From an uncultured Ruminococcus sp. (lineage in GTDB: Bacteria > Bacillota > Clostridia > Oscillospirales > Ruminococcaceae), in NCBI GenBank assembly GCA_946413815.1, contig CAMKMD010000040.1, positions 1-38,246 on the forward strand: a DNA stretch of 38,246 nt. Direction: 5' to 3'. The notes beneath the pieces were generated by a model. That model had not been told where the DNA came from. It saw only the letters and a list, made by a program, of their open reading frames with translations, and made no database searches. A program made the position numbers and the translations under genes. Shown here in pieces: positions 15,544 to 23,714 of this stretch. Every line of letters starts with the position of its first letter. Position 1 is the first letter of the stretch.

Positions 15544-16701
15544 TCACTTCGCCAGTATCTCCCGCGGCTGTCCTATCTCCCCGCTGAGGGTATACCTCAC
15601 TGTCACGGTATCGCCCTCTGCCTCCGGTATCTCGCGGCGAATTATCTCCGTATCGCCGGAGAGAAAATTCTTTTCATAAATGAATATCTTCTGCATTAGT
15701 ATGTCCTGCTGCTCCTCCGGCGTATATCTCCGTGCGGTCAGGGCTGTCTCCCTTCTGCGCTCTGTGATGATGCCGACAGGGAGCGCCCTTCCGGAGAGGG
15801 TGAGCATATCTTCACCTGTCTCCGAAGTAAAGCTGCTGAAATCCTCATGTGCAGCAGACAGCGGTATCTCCAGCCCGAACAGCTGCAGGCTCCTTCTCAC
15901 GCTGCTGCGGCCGGTCGGGAGCCATTCCTCGCTGTCCTCAGGTGCGGTGAAGGTGACCTCCTCCCTGTAGGTGCCGGTGATGCTGCCCATTGCGTGATAC
16001 AGGGAGGTATGCCCTTCCTCGTCCGTGACTACGCCGGAAATGAGAAGACTGCCCTCCGGCACATAGTCTCCGGCGCGGCAGAGCTGCTGTCCGCTCAGCA
16101 CGGATACCGAGGTCAGCTCTGCGCTGTGTGCGGCGACTACGTTGCAGGGTATGCGGCCGCGCACCATTTCCGGCTTTTCCACTCTTTCCGTCACCTCCAC
16201 CACTATGCGGCTGCCGGTGCGGTGGATGCCCACCCATGAGATACCGTCCACATTGAGCTGAAGGAGGTTCTCACAGTGGACGAAGTCGATCCCTCGGATG
16301 GATGCTCCCCGTCTTACACCGACTTCATCGAGGGCGGCAAGTATGGTGCCGTCGCTGATGCTCCTGTTGCCCTCTATCTCTATCACTGTGATCACAGAGA
16401 AGCAGCAGTATACAGCGGCTGCAGCCATGAGTGCACCGGCGAGGAGACCGATGCGCTTACGTCTGCGCCGCAGCCATGCGGATAGGGTAGGGCGCTCGCT
16501 GTACCTGAGAACGATGCCGAATTCCTCCGCAAGGGTCCGGAAACCTTCGAGGTCGCGGCGGGATATCTCCCCGCAGAGCCTTCCGCTGCTGATATACTGT
16601 CCTGTGCAGCGCAGCCCCCGGCTGTGTGCGGCGTTTATGAAGCGGTAAAGCTGCCTGCCCTCAGCCTCTATCATCACGCAGCTTTTCAGCAGCTCCCTCA
16701 T
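15544..16701 (-). CDS. yqfD: Sporulation protein YqfD
   Basis: A 385-aa protein matching the YqfD family of the forespore/mother-cell programme. It has an N-terminal cytoplasmic domain (1-90), a membrane helix (about 95-118, IGLLAGALMAAAAVYCCF) and a conserved extracytoplasmic part with NVDGISWVGIHRTGS and VVEVTER (about 155-175), as in Bacillus YqfD. The start ATG at 16701 has GAGGGAGGG upstream and lies inside the end of yqfC, a 41-bp overlap that suggests translational coupling. In known spore-formers yqfC-yqfD precede phoH; that gene is absent here. Confidence 0.88.
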   Translation of the reverse strand: MRELLKSCVMIEAEGRQLYRFINAAHSRGLRCTGQYISSGRLCGEISRRDLEGFRTLAEEFGIVLRYSERPTLSAWLRRRRKRIGLLAGALMAAAAVYCCFSVITVIEIEGNRSISDGTILAALDEVGVRRGASIRGIDFVHCENLLQLNVDGISWVGIHRTGSRIVVEVTERVEKPEMVRGRIPCNVVAAHSAELTSVSVLSGQQLCRAGDYVPEGSLLISGVVTDEEGHTSLYHAMGSITGTYREEVTFTAPEDSEEWLPTGRSSVRRSLQLFGLEIPLSAAHEDFSSFTSETGEDMLTLSGRALPVGIITERRRETALTARRYTPEEQQDILMQKIFIYEKNFLSGDTEIIRREIPEAEGDTVTVRYTLSGEIGQPREILAK

Positions 16702-16960
16702 GCCTTATCCCTCCCTCAGTCAGTTCTATCTGAGATATACGGCCGCGCACTATGAGCCCGCCGGTAGCATAGTCATAGGCACGCAGGTCGGTCCCCCATA
16801 TCTGTATGCAGAGCCCTCCGGCTATCAGCCGCATGAAGACCTCGTTGTATTCCTCTATCCGTGAGCAGTTCTCGATGAAAAGCTCCCGGTTGCCCTCAAG
16901 ATGCAGACCTGAATCAAGATACAGCACCTGCCTTGCGCGGCTGACGAAATTATCAAGCAT
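16661..16960 (-). CDS. yqfC: YqfC-like sporulation protein
   Basis: A 99-aa protein with VYLD/LYLDSGLHLEGNRELFIENCSRIEEYNEV and LCIQIWGTDLRAYDY, the hallmark pattern of the YqfC family (about 93-100 aa). The open frame continues upstream, but the Shine-Dalgarno GGGAGGAG (16975-16968) fixes the start at ATG 16960 (spacing 7) or the adjacent ATG 16963 (spacing 4). It overlaps yqfD. It is divergent from ylbJ with only 44 bp between the two starts, so the promoters must overlap the opposing genes. Confidence 0.83.
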   Translation of the reverse strand: MLDNFVSRARQVLYLDSGLHLEGNRELFIENCSRIEEYNEVFMRLIAGGLCIQIWGTDLRAYDYATGGLIVRGRISQIELTEGGIRHEGAAEKLRDDRG

Positions 16961-17004
16961 CATATCACTCCTCCCGTAATAATATGATGAAGGGGGTGGA
17001 AGAT

Positions 17005-18105
17005 ATGAAAGAAAAGACAAGAAATACGGCCGGCGCGGTGCTGATATGCGTATCGGCGCTGTACAGCCTTGCGGAGCCCGGAAATACAAGGGAGGCAGTA
17101 TCTGCGGCTCTCGGCAGGTGCCTTGATACCGTGATACCCTCGCTCTTCGCCATGATGGCGGTCTCGTATCTGCTCACGGAGAGCGGCCTCCTGCGGGCGG
17201 CTTCACGCCTGCCGGGATGGATGAAGCTTCCGGGCAGACTGCTCTTCGGGGCGGAGAGCTGGATCATGTCTGTATTCACGTTCGGTATGTTCGCCGGATA
17301 TCCGGTGGGAATGAAGCTGATATCGGCAGAGTGCGCCGCCGGAAGGCTCACCCGCAGGCGTGCTTCTCTCCTTGCGGGGCTGTGCTTCGGGGCGGGGCCG
17401 GCATTCGTATATGGCTGCATATCGGAACAGCTGTACGGTTCACCGGCTGCCGGCAGGCTTATTATGATATCGGTATCATGCGGGAATCTGCTTCTCGCCC
17501 TGCTGCTGGCTCCTCTGCTGCGCCGCAGCGGCAGTGAGAGGAGAGAGGAGAATGTACATATCCGCCTTGACGGGCAGCTCCTGACGGAGGCTGTGAGCAG
17601 CGCCGGCCGTTCAACGGCGCAGCTATGCTGTACGGTGCTTGTATTCTCTGTGATAACGGCGATGCTTGGTTCCTTCGGAGCAACGGGCGCAGTATCGGAT
17701 ATGCTCACATCTGTCAGCGGACGTCCGCACAGAGAAACGGCAGCCCTGACGGCTGCCTTCCTTGATGTTACTTCGGCGGGTGCTCTTCCCCGCGGGGATC
17801 ATACTCTTCTTCCGGCACTCAGCGCACTGGTCTCCTTCGGGGGAGTGTGCGTATTCTTCCAGCTGGGCGCTGTCTCGGGCGGAGAGATATCCCTGCTGCC
17901 GGTGGTGTTTATACGTGCCGCAGCGGCGGGACTGAGCTATGTGATCTGCCGGATAACCATGCCGTACATGATGGAATGGGAGACGGTAAGCGTATCGGTC
18001 ACAGGAGCAGTGCACCGTGCCGATTCAGCAGTACCCTCTGTCATGCTGCTGCTTATGTCGCTCATGGTGATACGTGAATGGGGAAAGAAAGAGGGCGGAC
18101 TGTGA
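17005..18105 (+). CDS. ylbJ: YlbJ-like sporulation integral membrane protein
   Basis: A 366-aa polytopic membrane protein with the Gate/nucleoside-recognition-like pattern of YlbJ: LDTVIPSLFAMMAVSYLL, then FGMFAGYPVGMKLISAECAAG and LCFGAGPAFVYGC. In Bacillus, YlbJ is needed for late spore development. The ATG at 17005 is chosen over upstream ATGs (16984, 16987) because AAGGGGGTGG (16991-17000) lies just before it. It is divergent from yqfC-yqfD, so three sporulation-family genes sit together. Assignment rests on pattern, not on catalytic residues. Confidence 0.82.
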   Translation: MKEKTRNTAGAVLICVSALYSLAEPGNTREAVSAALGRCLDTVIPSLFAMMAVSYLLTESGLLRAASRLPGWMKLPGRLLFGAESWIMSVFTFGMFAGYPVGMKLISAECAAGRLTRRRASLLAGLCFGAGPAFVYGCISEQLYGSPAAGRLIMISVSCGNLLLALLLAPLLRRSGSERREENVHIRLDGQLLTEAVSSAGRSTAQLCCTVLVFSVITAMLGSFGATGAVSDMLTSVSGRPHRETAALTAAFLDVTSAGALPRGDHTLLPALSALVSFGGVCVFFQLGAVSGGEISLLPVVFIRAAAAGLSYVICRITMPYMMEWETVSVSVTGAVHRADSAVPSVMLLLMSLMVIREWGKKEGGL

Positions 18106-18114
18106 AGTCCGCCC
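18093..18114. terminator. Bidirectional terminator between ylbJ and the cellulase
   Basis: GGGCGGAC (18093-18100) pairs with GTCCGCCC (18107-18114), with the ylbJ stop in its loop. On the minus strand it is followed by TCTTTCTTT and serves the cellulase gene. On the plus strand the T-run is poorer. Confidence 0.82.
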
Positions 18115-18121
18115 TTGATCG

Positions 18122-20569
18122 TTATTTCTTCAGAGGAAGTGCTTCCTGCTTTACAAGGCCTGCATCTACCTGCTGGATGGTGATGGCATCGGTACCTGTG
18201 ATACCTTCGCTGCCGTCAACATCGGCATTTACAAGACCCTCAGGTGTAAGAGAATACTTGGTCTGGTTTGCAACGTACTGGAGCACTGCTACTGCGTCAG
18301 CTACAGTTATCTTCTGGTCACAATTAGCGTCCCCGTAAAAAGCAGTGACAGGATCGCCAGTGCCGCCAGGAGCTGAACTGACAGGCTCGGTCGTGGGAGG
18401 TTCAGCATTGATGCCCTCGGTTGTTGTTACAGCGGGCTCGTCTGCGGGAGCGGATGTAGTTGTTGTAGCAACGACTACAGGCTCTGTAACAGGCTGAGTT
18501 GCGGGCTTTGTAACAGGCTGTGAAGGCGGGTTGCTTGGGTTCCTCGGGATTTCCTTTACGGAGAGATCGCCTGCAGCTGATGTGCCGTCGGGCTCTTCGC
18601 CGTAGTAGAGAACGCCGTCGATATATACAGGAACGTAGGGGCTCTTGATGCCGTGAACTACGCCGTCCTTGTCAGTCTCACCCTTTGCGGTAGCAAGAGT
18701 CTTGAAGGAAGGATCGTTTGATGAATCCCAGCCGCTGCCGTAATCAGGCATAACGAGTGCAAGGAGTATCTCACACTGCTGCATACCCTCGGATACGGGG
18801 AGGCAGGCTCTTCCGTCCGGGAATGTTACTTCTACATAGTAGATATCGCCGTCGTAGTGCTTGATACCGGAGATAGTTGCAGCCTTAACGCCGCTTGCCG
18901 CGTACATCTCGGACTGGTTTCTGTCGCAGCGGATAACAACGTCCTCAGGGTTCTTGCCTGCTGCCTTTACCTCGCTGAGGTCCATATAGTAGCGGAAGGA
19001 GAGATTGTCCTGGCATCTTGCCGGCCATGCGGAGTGGTTGGTGAGCTTGCAGCTTACTGTCTGGCCTGAGGAATCGCCTGTCTTGGCCTGTACTTCAACG
19101 TAGAACTCAGGGCCGTCGTGCTGCTCCTTGGGCGGGAATGACGGATCGGACTGGCCGCCGTACTTGTCGATCATCTTGCAGAGGAGAGCTGTGAAGCCGG
19201 CATTGTAGTCGGTTGCTACCTCGTTGTTGATGTAGTTGTTTCTGTCGTCCACATAAGAGCCGTCCTCAGCGGGGCCTCCTACGAGAGCACCGTAGAGAGT
19301 GTGACGGTTCTGAGCGGGAGTATAGATATCGTTCTTCCATGAACCATGAGCGCCTCTGTGGTGTGCGTTATGAGCAGACTTCTCGCCGAAGCCTACAACG
19401 TAGCTCTGGCTCTTGGAGTTGTCACCGAGAGCGTAGTTTATCTGGTTCTCGTAGAACTCCTCGGCACCTGCAGGCACCTTGTCCTTGAGGATGGTATCGG
19501 AAGCAACAGCTACCATGAAGCCGGCAGTCTCAGCATATCTGAGGCAGCCCCAGCTGTCAACGTATGCAACCTTGCCGTCCATCTTCTTGATGGTGTTGAT
19601 GAGGTAGTTTACGTGCTTCTCAGCGCGTGCGATGTATGTAGCGTCGCCGGAGTTCTGAGCGTAGAGCAGCATACCGCCCTGCATGGTATCGTCCCAGCAC
19701 TGGCACCAGGTATACTTCAGCTCATCTGAACCCAGCTCCTTGTCAAGGTTCGGGATATAGGACTTTGCCTTGTCCAGGTAGCTGCTGTCGCCTGTGGCCT
19801 TGTAGAGCCAGTTTGCAGACCAGAACAGCTCATCGTAGAAATGGCTTGAACGGTAGAAACCGGAAGCGTTGGAGTCGTTGTAGACAGCATCGCTCTTAGA
19901 TTCGTCTGCAAGCTTGAACAGGTTCTCGGCGTGCTTTACATAGTCCTTTGTCTTTGAACTGTCGATCCTGCCGTCGAGTGCAAGGCTTCCGGCAGCCAGA
20001 GCAGCAGCCATTCCGCCGAATACGCAGGAGCAGCCCTTTGAAGCCTTTAAGGTCTCACGGGTAGCAGCGTATGAAGTGCCTGCATCGCCCATACCGTACT
20101 CGTATACTTCAACAGGGCCCCACCAGGTGTGGTCCATAGTACCGTTGCCGACCTGGAATACAGCCTCAGTGCCAAGGTCGCAGGCAGCAAGGTAATCGAG
20201 TACGAACTCAAGGTTGTTGACGTAGTTCTGCAGCTCGCCTGACTGTGCCACGCCGTCGGGGTACTGATAGAGGCCCCATGCCAGCATAGCAGCAGAGTAG
20301 GACATAGGAAGGTTGAACTTTACGTGGTCACCGGCGTCGTACCATCCGCCCTTGATCTCATCGATCATGGTGGAATCGCCTCTCCACTCTACACGGTTCC
20401 ATGAAGGCAGGGGGCCTGCCTGCTGGCACTCGTAGAAGTACAGAGACATCTGTAAAGCCTCGGCGTAGTTGAATTTGCCGGCGGCGTTTGCGGGAGCAGC
20501 CGGTACGGCTCCCACGGAAGCAGCCAGCACAGCGGCTGAAAGCGCTCCCGAAACGATTTTCTTAAACAT
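18122..20569 (-). CDS. Cellulosomal GH9 endoglucanase with CBM3 and dockerin
   Basis: An 815-aa secreted cellulase. A signal peptide (1-30) is followed by a GH9 catalytic domain (about 32-475): GGWYDAGDHVKF carries the catalytic Asp pair (D78, D81), the SAHNAHHRGAH signature surrounds H404, and E450 in NNEVATDYNAG is the acid. A CBM3c-type module follows (about 490-655), which in such theme-B enzymes helps processive cutting of cellulose. A Pro/Thr linker (about 680-745) leads to a type I dockerin (about 754-806) with two Ca-binding repeats (GDANCDQKITVADAV; ADVDGSEGITGTDAI) for attachment to a scaffoldin. GAGGAGGAG sets the start. The leader holds a promoter, a stabilising hairpin and an operator-like dyad. 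The gene is monocistronic. Confidence 0.97.
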   Translation of the reverse strand: MFKKIVSGALSAAVLAASVGAVPAAPANAAGKFNYAEALQMSLYFYECQQAGPLPSWNRVEWRGDSTMIDEIKGGWYDAGDHVKFNLPMSYSAAMLAWGLYQYPDGVAQSGELQNYVNNLEFVLDYLAACDLGTEAVFQVGNGTMDHTWWGPVEVYEYGMGDAGTSYAATRETLKASKGCSCVFGGMAAALAAGSLALDGRIDSSKTKDYVKHAENLFKLADESKSDAVYNDSNASGFYRSSHFYDELFWSANWLYKATGDSSYLDKAKSYIPNLDKELGSDELKYTWCQCWDDTMQGGMLLYAQNSGDATYIARAEKHVNYLINTIKKMDGKVAYVDSWGCLRYAETAGFMVAVASDTILKDKVPAGAEEFYENQINYALGDNSKSQSYVVGFGEKSAHNAHHRGAHGSWKNDIYTPAQNRHTLYGALVGGPAEDGSYVDDRNNYINNEVATDYNAGFTALLCKMIDKYGGQSDPSFPPKEQHDGPEFYVEVQAKTGDSSGQTVSCKLTNHSAWPARCQDNLSFRYYMDLSEVKAAGKNPEDVVIRCDRNQSEMYAASGVKAATISGIKHYDGDIYYVEVTFPDGRACLPVSEGMQQCEILLALVMPDYGSGWDSSNDPSFKTLATAKGETDKDGVVHGIKSPYVPVYIDGVLYYGEEPDGTSAAGDLSVKEIPRNPSNPPSQPVTKPATQPVTEPVVVATTTTSAPADEPAVTTTEGINAEPPTTEPVSSAPGGTGDPVTAFYGDANCDQKITVADAVAVLQYVANQTKYSLTPEGLVNADVDGSEGITGTDAITIQQVDAGLVKQEALPLKK

Positions 20570-20594
20570 AGTACACTCCTCCTCTCATGTTATT

Positions 20595-20613
20595 CGCAGC
20601 TTTTCCAGCTGCG
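20595..20613 (-). promoter_or_regulatory. 5'-leader hairpin of the cellulase mRNA
   Basis: A perfect 7-bp stem (CGCAGCT/AGCTGCG, loop of 5) lies between the promoter and the ribosome binding site. Such hairpins often protect the 5' end of mRNA; here that role is inferred. Confidence 0.5.
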
Positions 20614-20635
20614 TCCCTCGGGTATACTACTTTTC

Positions 20636-20664
20636 ATTTTAAACTATTACAACAGAAAAGTCAA
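20636..20664 (-). promoter_or_regulatory. Sigma-A promoter of the cellulase gene
   Basis: On the minus strand, -35 TTGACT (20664-20659) and -10 TAAAAT (20641-20636) are separated by 17 bp. A TCGGTCA/TGACCGA dyad lies just upstream. Confidence 0.7.
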
Positions 20665-20671
20665 GTCATTG

Positions 20672-20698
20672 TCGGTCATTTTATGTGTTTCTGACCGA
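20672..20698. promoter_or_regulatory. Operator-like inverted repeat upstream of the cellulase promoter
   Basis: TCGGTCA (20672-20678) and TGACCGA (20692-20698) form a perfect 7-bp inverted repeat with a 13-bp spacer, 7 bp upstream of the -35 element. The position suits an activator site. No regulator is identified. Confidence 0.4.
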
Positions 20699-20711
20699 TT
20701 ATTGCGAAGAG

Positions 20712-20748
20712 AAAAGCCACAGCGGATCGTATGGCCGCTATGGCTTTT
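20712..20748 (-). terminator. Terminator of the leuCDB-nadA-hydE operon
   Basis: A 14-bp stem with one wobble pair (AAAAGCCACAGCGG 20712-20725 with CCGCTATGGCTTTT 20735-20748) ends in TTTT on the minus strand, just past the last gene. Confidence 0.88.
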
Positions 20749-20755
20749 GGTAACG

Positions 20756-21694
20756 TTATATGAACCGCAGCGCTCCTGAGTCTTCCATGAGCTTGAGGAA
20801 GGTGAAGCGTGCCTGATCTCTGAGTTCAGGCTTTGCCATATAGTACATATATGTCTCTATGACATTGAGGGGGCTGGCGGTGCGTCCCTCTATCTTGAAC
20901 TGCTCAAAGCCCATAGGCACGTACTTCTCCCAGATATCATCCGGCGAGATATGGGTGCGGAGGTTCTTTATCTCGAAGATGCCGCGCTTTGAGAAGGGAC
21001 AGTCACGGAAATGGTCGGGGTCGTACTTCTCAACATCGAAGGGCAGGTTCGGATGCTTCTTCAGATGCTCGTTGTAGGCTATCTGCTGCTCACCGATGGA
21101 ACGGTAGTGTGCGGCACGTCTCGGGCAGTTAGGCTCACAGCAGGCATTTACCAGCAGCTCGCAGTCCTTCTTTCTCGGGAGAGATTCGAGCACCTCGAAG
21201 TTGTTGTTGAAGTCGTAGTCTATAACGACTATGGAGTAATCCTTTGCAAGCTCCTCCTTCAGCGCCTCGGGGTCGGTGATGCGCTTGCAGGTAGAGCTTG
21301 TGAGCTTGTACTTCGGATAGGTCCTGCGTATATAGTTCTCAAGCAGGGGAGAGAGGACTATCGCCTCATTGAGACCGTTGTTTGCAAGGTTCATTATCAT
21401 GTTGCAGAAATCATCGTTCAGATGCTTCTTCTCAAGGGCAGGATTTGTGAAGGTGAAGCGCAGCGGTATGCCTCTGTCGTTGAAGGCCTTGATTACGCTC
21501 TTGATGAACTGCTTGTCAACAACTCCGCCCTGAGTCCTTCCGCCGTTCCATATAGCCGGCGGGAACACTCCGTAGAAGGAGGCTATCTCAACGCCCTCAC
21601 GGAAGAAGTCCGGACGGGCTCTCAGCATCTCGGCGAACATCAGGTTGGTTTTGAAATTGCCCGAGAAGTCGGGCAGATGGAATCTGACTCTCAT
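20756..21694 (-). CDS. U32-like Cys-rich protein, probable Fe-S
   Basis: A 312-aa soluble protein with a barrel-like pattern and a Cys cluster: C178, then NACCEPNCPRR (C185, C186, C190) and C232 in RDCPFSKR. This spacing recalls the [4Fe-4S] ligands of U32 proteins (UbiU/UbiV, RlhA and related), so a cluster is likely, but no precise subfamily is evident. It is the last gene of the operon, 20 bp after hydE, and terminates just downstream. GAGAAC before the ATG is a moderate Shine-Dalgarno. Possible roles are a maturation or RNA/cofactor hydroxylation step; none is proven. Confidence 0.7.
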   Translation of the reverse strand: MRVRFHLPDFSGNFKTNLMFAEMLRARPDFFREGVEIASFYGVFPPAIWNGGRTQGGVVDKQFIKSVIKAFNDRGIPLRFTFTNPALEKKHLNDDFCNMIMNLANNGLNEAIVLSPLLENYIRRTYPKYKLTSSTCKRITDPEALKEELAKDYSIVVIDYDFNNNFEVLESLPRKKDCELLVNACCEPNCPRRAAHYRSIGEQQIAYNEHLKKHPNLPFDVEKYDPDHFRDCPFSKRGIFEIKNLRTHISPDDIWEKYVPMGFEQFKIEGRTASPLNVIETYMYYMAKPELRDQARFTFLKLMEDSGALRFI

Positions 21695-21714
21695 AATAGT
21701 TCTCCTTTATATCG

Positions 21715-22767
21715 TCATTCCGCACAGCTGAAGCCTGCGGCATCTCCGCGCTCCTGTGCTATGGTATATCCGGAACCTTCGATGCGCCTTTGCAGGCATC
21801 CCCTGCATTCGGCAGCCTCCTCGCCGGTGCATATCTTGTTGTCGTAGAGGTCATACTTCTTCCTTACGCTTACGGGGGAGAGATTGGGCATGACTACATT
21901 GCAGCCTGTTTTCAGTCCCTGCTCACGTCCTGTGGGGGAGATAGTGCCAAGAGCTGTAGTGGCCGGCAGAAGCACCTTCGGGAACATAAGACGCAGTATC
22001 CCCAGAAGTCTCAGCGTAAGTGCAAGGGTGCCGCCCTTTTCCTCTGCAAAGGGAGTATTATGGTGGGGCACGAAGGGACCTATGCCTATCATCTGCGGCT
22101 GCAATTCCTGTAAGAAGCGCAGGTCAGCGATAATGTGTTTTGTGGTCTGGAAGGGGGCGCCGACCATAAAGCCTGCGCCTACCTGATATCCGAGGCGTTT
22201 CAGCGTGAAGAGGCAGTCCTTGCGCTTTGAAAGGCTCATCTCCGACGGATGGAGCTTACGGTAGAGTTCCTCATCGGCTGCCTCGTGCCTGAGGAGGTAT
22301 CTGTCAGCGCCAGCCTCACGCAGCAGTCTGTAGCTCTCCTCGCTGCGTTCTCCGAGGGAGAGGGTAACGGCACAGTCAGGGTGTCGCTGCTTTATCTCGC
22401 GTATAAGCCCGCAGAGCAGTTCGTCCGTGAAGAAGGAGTCCTCGCCGCCCTGCATGACAAAGGTGCGGAAGCCGAGGCGGTAGCCTTCATCTGCGCAGGA
22501 GAGTATGTCCTCCGGCAGCAGTCTGTATCGCTCTGCGTTCTTATTGCTCCGGCGTATGCCGCAGTACAGGCAGTCGTTTTTGCAATAGCTCGATATCTCG
22601 ATAAGACCTCTCAGAAAGACCTTGTCGCCGTAGCTCTCGCGTCTTACCCTGTCGGCAAGCTTCCTGAGCAGCTCTGCCGCTGCCGGGTCTTCCGTTTCTA
22701 TAAGCGTTTCAAGCTCGCTGTCCGGGAGGTCGCCTGTGGTATGGAGCTTATTGATTATATCTGTCAT
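21715..22767 (-). CDS. hydE: [FeFe]-hydrogenase H-cluster maturase HydE
   Basis: HydE is a radical SAM enzyme needed with HydG and HydF to build the H-cluster of [FeFe]-hydrogenase. The 350-aa protein has the radical SAM motif CKNDCLYC (C62, C66, C69), then a family-typical MQGGEDSFF, LSLGERS, LRHEAADEELYRKLHP and GAGFMVGAPFQT. The length is normal. It begins 3 bp after nadA ends. hydF and hydG are not in the window. It supports an H2-producing fermentative lifestyle together with nifJ. Confidence 0.93.
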   Translation of the reverse strand: MTDIINKLHTTGDLPDSELETLIETEDPAAAELLRKLADRVRRESYGDKVFLRGLIEISSYCKNDCLYCGIRRSNKNAERYRLLPEDILSCADEGYRLGFRTFVMQGGEDSFFTDELLCGLIREIKQRHPDCAVTLSLGERSEESYRLLREAGADRYLLRHEAADEELYRKLHPSEMSLSKRKDCLFTLKRLGYQVGAGFMVGAPFQTTKHIIADLRFLQELQPQMIGIGPFVPHHNTPFAEEKGGTLALTLRLLGILRLMFPKVLLPATTALGTISPTGREQGLKTGCNVVMPNLSPVSVRKKYDLYDNKICTGEEAAECRGCLQRRIEGSGYTIAQERGDAAGFSCAE

Positions 22768-22770
22768 ATA

Positions 22771-23697
22771 TCAGCCTCCGAGGCGTATCATCTCATCGAT
22801 GCAGCGCCTTGCTGATGCAATAAGCTCGTCGTCCATAAGTATCTCGAAGGCATCGCCGTTATCCATGCCGGCAAGTGTATTGTATACGTCCGGCAGGGTG
22901 GTGAGCTTCATGTTGCGGCATACGATATTCTTGGTGACAGGCCAGAATTTCTTGTCCGGGCAGTCATACTGCAGATGCTCGGAAATAGAGGTCTCCGTGC
23001 CGATGATGAATTCCTTTGCATCGGACTTCTTTGCAAAGTCCATGATGCCGCTTGTGGAGCCTACGTAGTCAGCAAGCTCGACTACAGCGGGGACGCACTC
23101 AGGGTGTACAAGGAAGAGAGCACCGGGATGAGCCTCCTTTGCAGCCTTTGCCTCCTTTGCAGTGATAGCGGCATGAGTGGGGCAGCCGCCGTTCAGGAGC
23201 TTTATGTCCTTCTCCGGGCACTGAGCCTTTACCCAGCTTCCGAGGTTGCAGTCGGGGATGAAGAGGAGCTTTTCAGCATCGAGAGCCTTTACGATACGAA
23301 GGGCGCTTGAAGAGGTGACACATACATCGCAAACTGTCTTGAGAGAAGCGGTGGTGTTGATATAGGCAACGACTGTTCTGTCGGGCTCCATTTCCCGGAG
23401 CTGTGATATCATTTCCCTGTCCATCTGCTCTGCCATGGGACATCCCGCCTCACGGTTTGCAAGGAACACCCTCTTCTGCGGTGAGAGCATCTTTGCTGTT
23501 TCAGCCATGAAGTGTACACCGCAGAATATGATATTGTCGGCATCTGTCTTGGTAGCGTCAACGCTCAGCTTGTAGCTGTCGCCTGTGAAGTCTGCTATCT
23601 CAACTATCTCGCGTGCCTGATAGCTGTGTGCGAGGATAGCGGTGTTGGTCTCTTTTTTCAGCTTCAGGATCTTGTCCTGTAATTCACGTACTGTCAT
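22771..23697 (-). CDS. nadA: Quinolinate synthase NadA
   Basis: NadA condenses iminoaspartate with dihydroxyacetone phosphate to quinolinate, the NAD precursor, using a [4Fe-4S] cluster. The 308-aa protein is of the short type. The three cluster ligands fit C86 (AGCPMAE), C172 (GGCPTHAA) and C260 (VCRNMKLTTL), and AHSYQ near residue 23-27 and FCGVHFMAETAK are typical. No nadB or nadC is in the window, so iminoaspartate must come from elsewhere in the genome. It lies 17 bp after leuB and 3 bp before hydE, within the leu operon. Confidence 0.94.
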   Translation of the reverse strand: MTVRELQDKILKLKKETNTAILAHSYQAREIVEIADFTGDSYKLSVDATKTDADNIIFCGVHFMAETAKMLSPQKRVFLANREAGCPMAEQMDREMISQLREMEPDRTVVAYINTTASLKTVCDVCVTSSSALRIVKALDAEKLLFIPDCNLGSWVKAQCPEKDIKLLNGGCPTHAAITAKEAKAAKEAHPGALFLVHPECVPAVVELADYVGSTSGIMDFAKKSDAKEFIIGTETSISEHLQYDCPDKKFWPVTKNIVCRNMKLTTLPDVYNTLAGMDNGDAFEILMDDELIASARRCIDEMIRLGG

Positions 23698-23714
23698 ATC
23701 AGTTCTCCTTTATA

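Noticed and set aside
16961..17004. A sigma-E-like promoter (TCATATC-15-CATATTAT, minus strand) before yqfC
   Set aside because: The predicted transcript would begin inside the ribosome binding site, which makes it unlikely to work as written.
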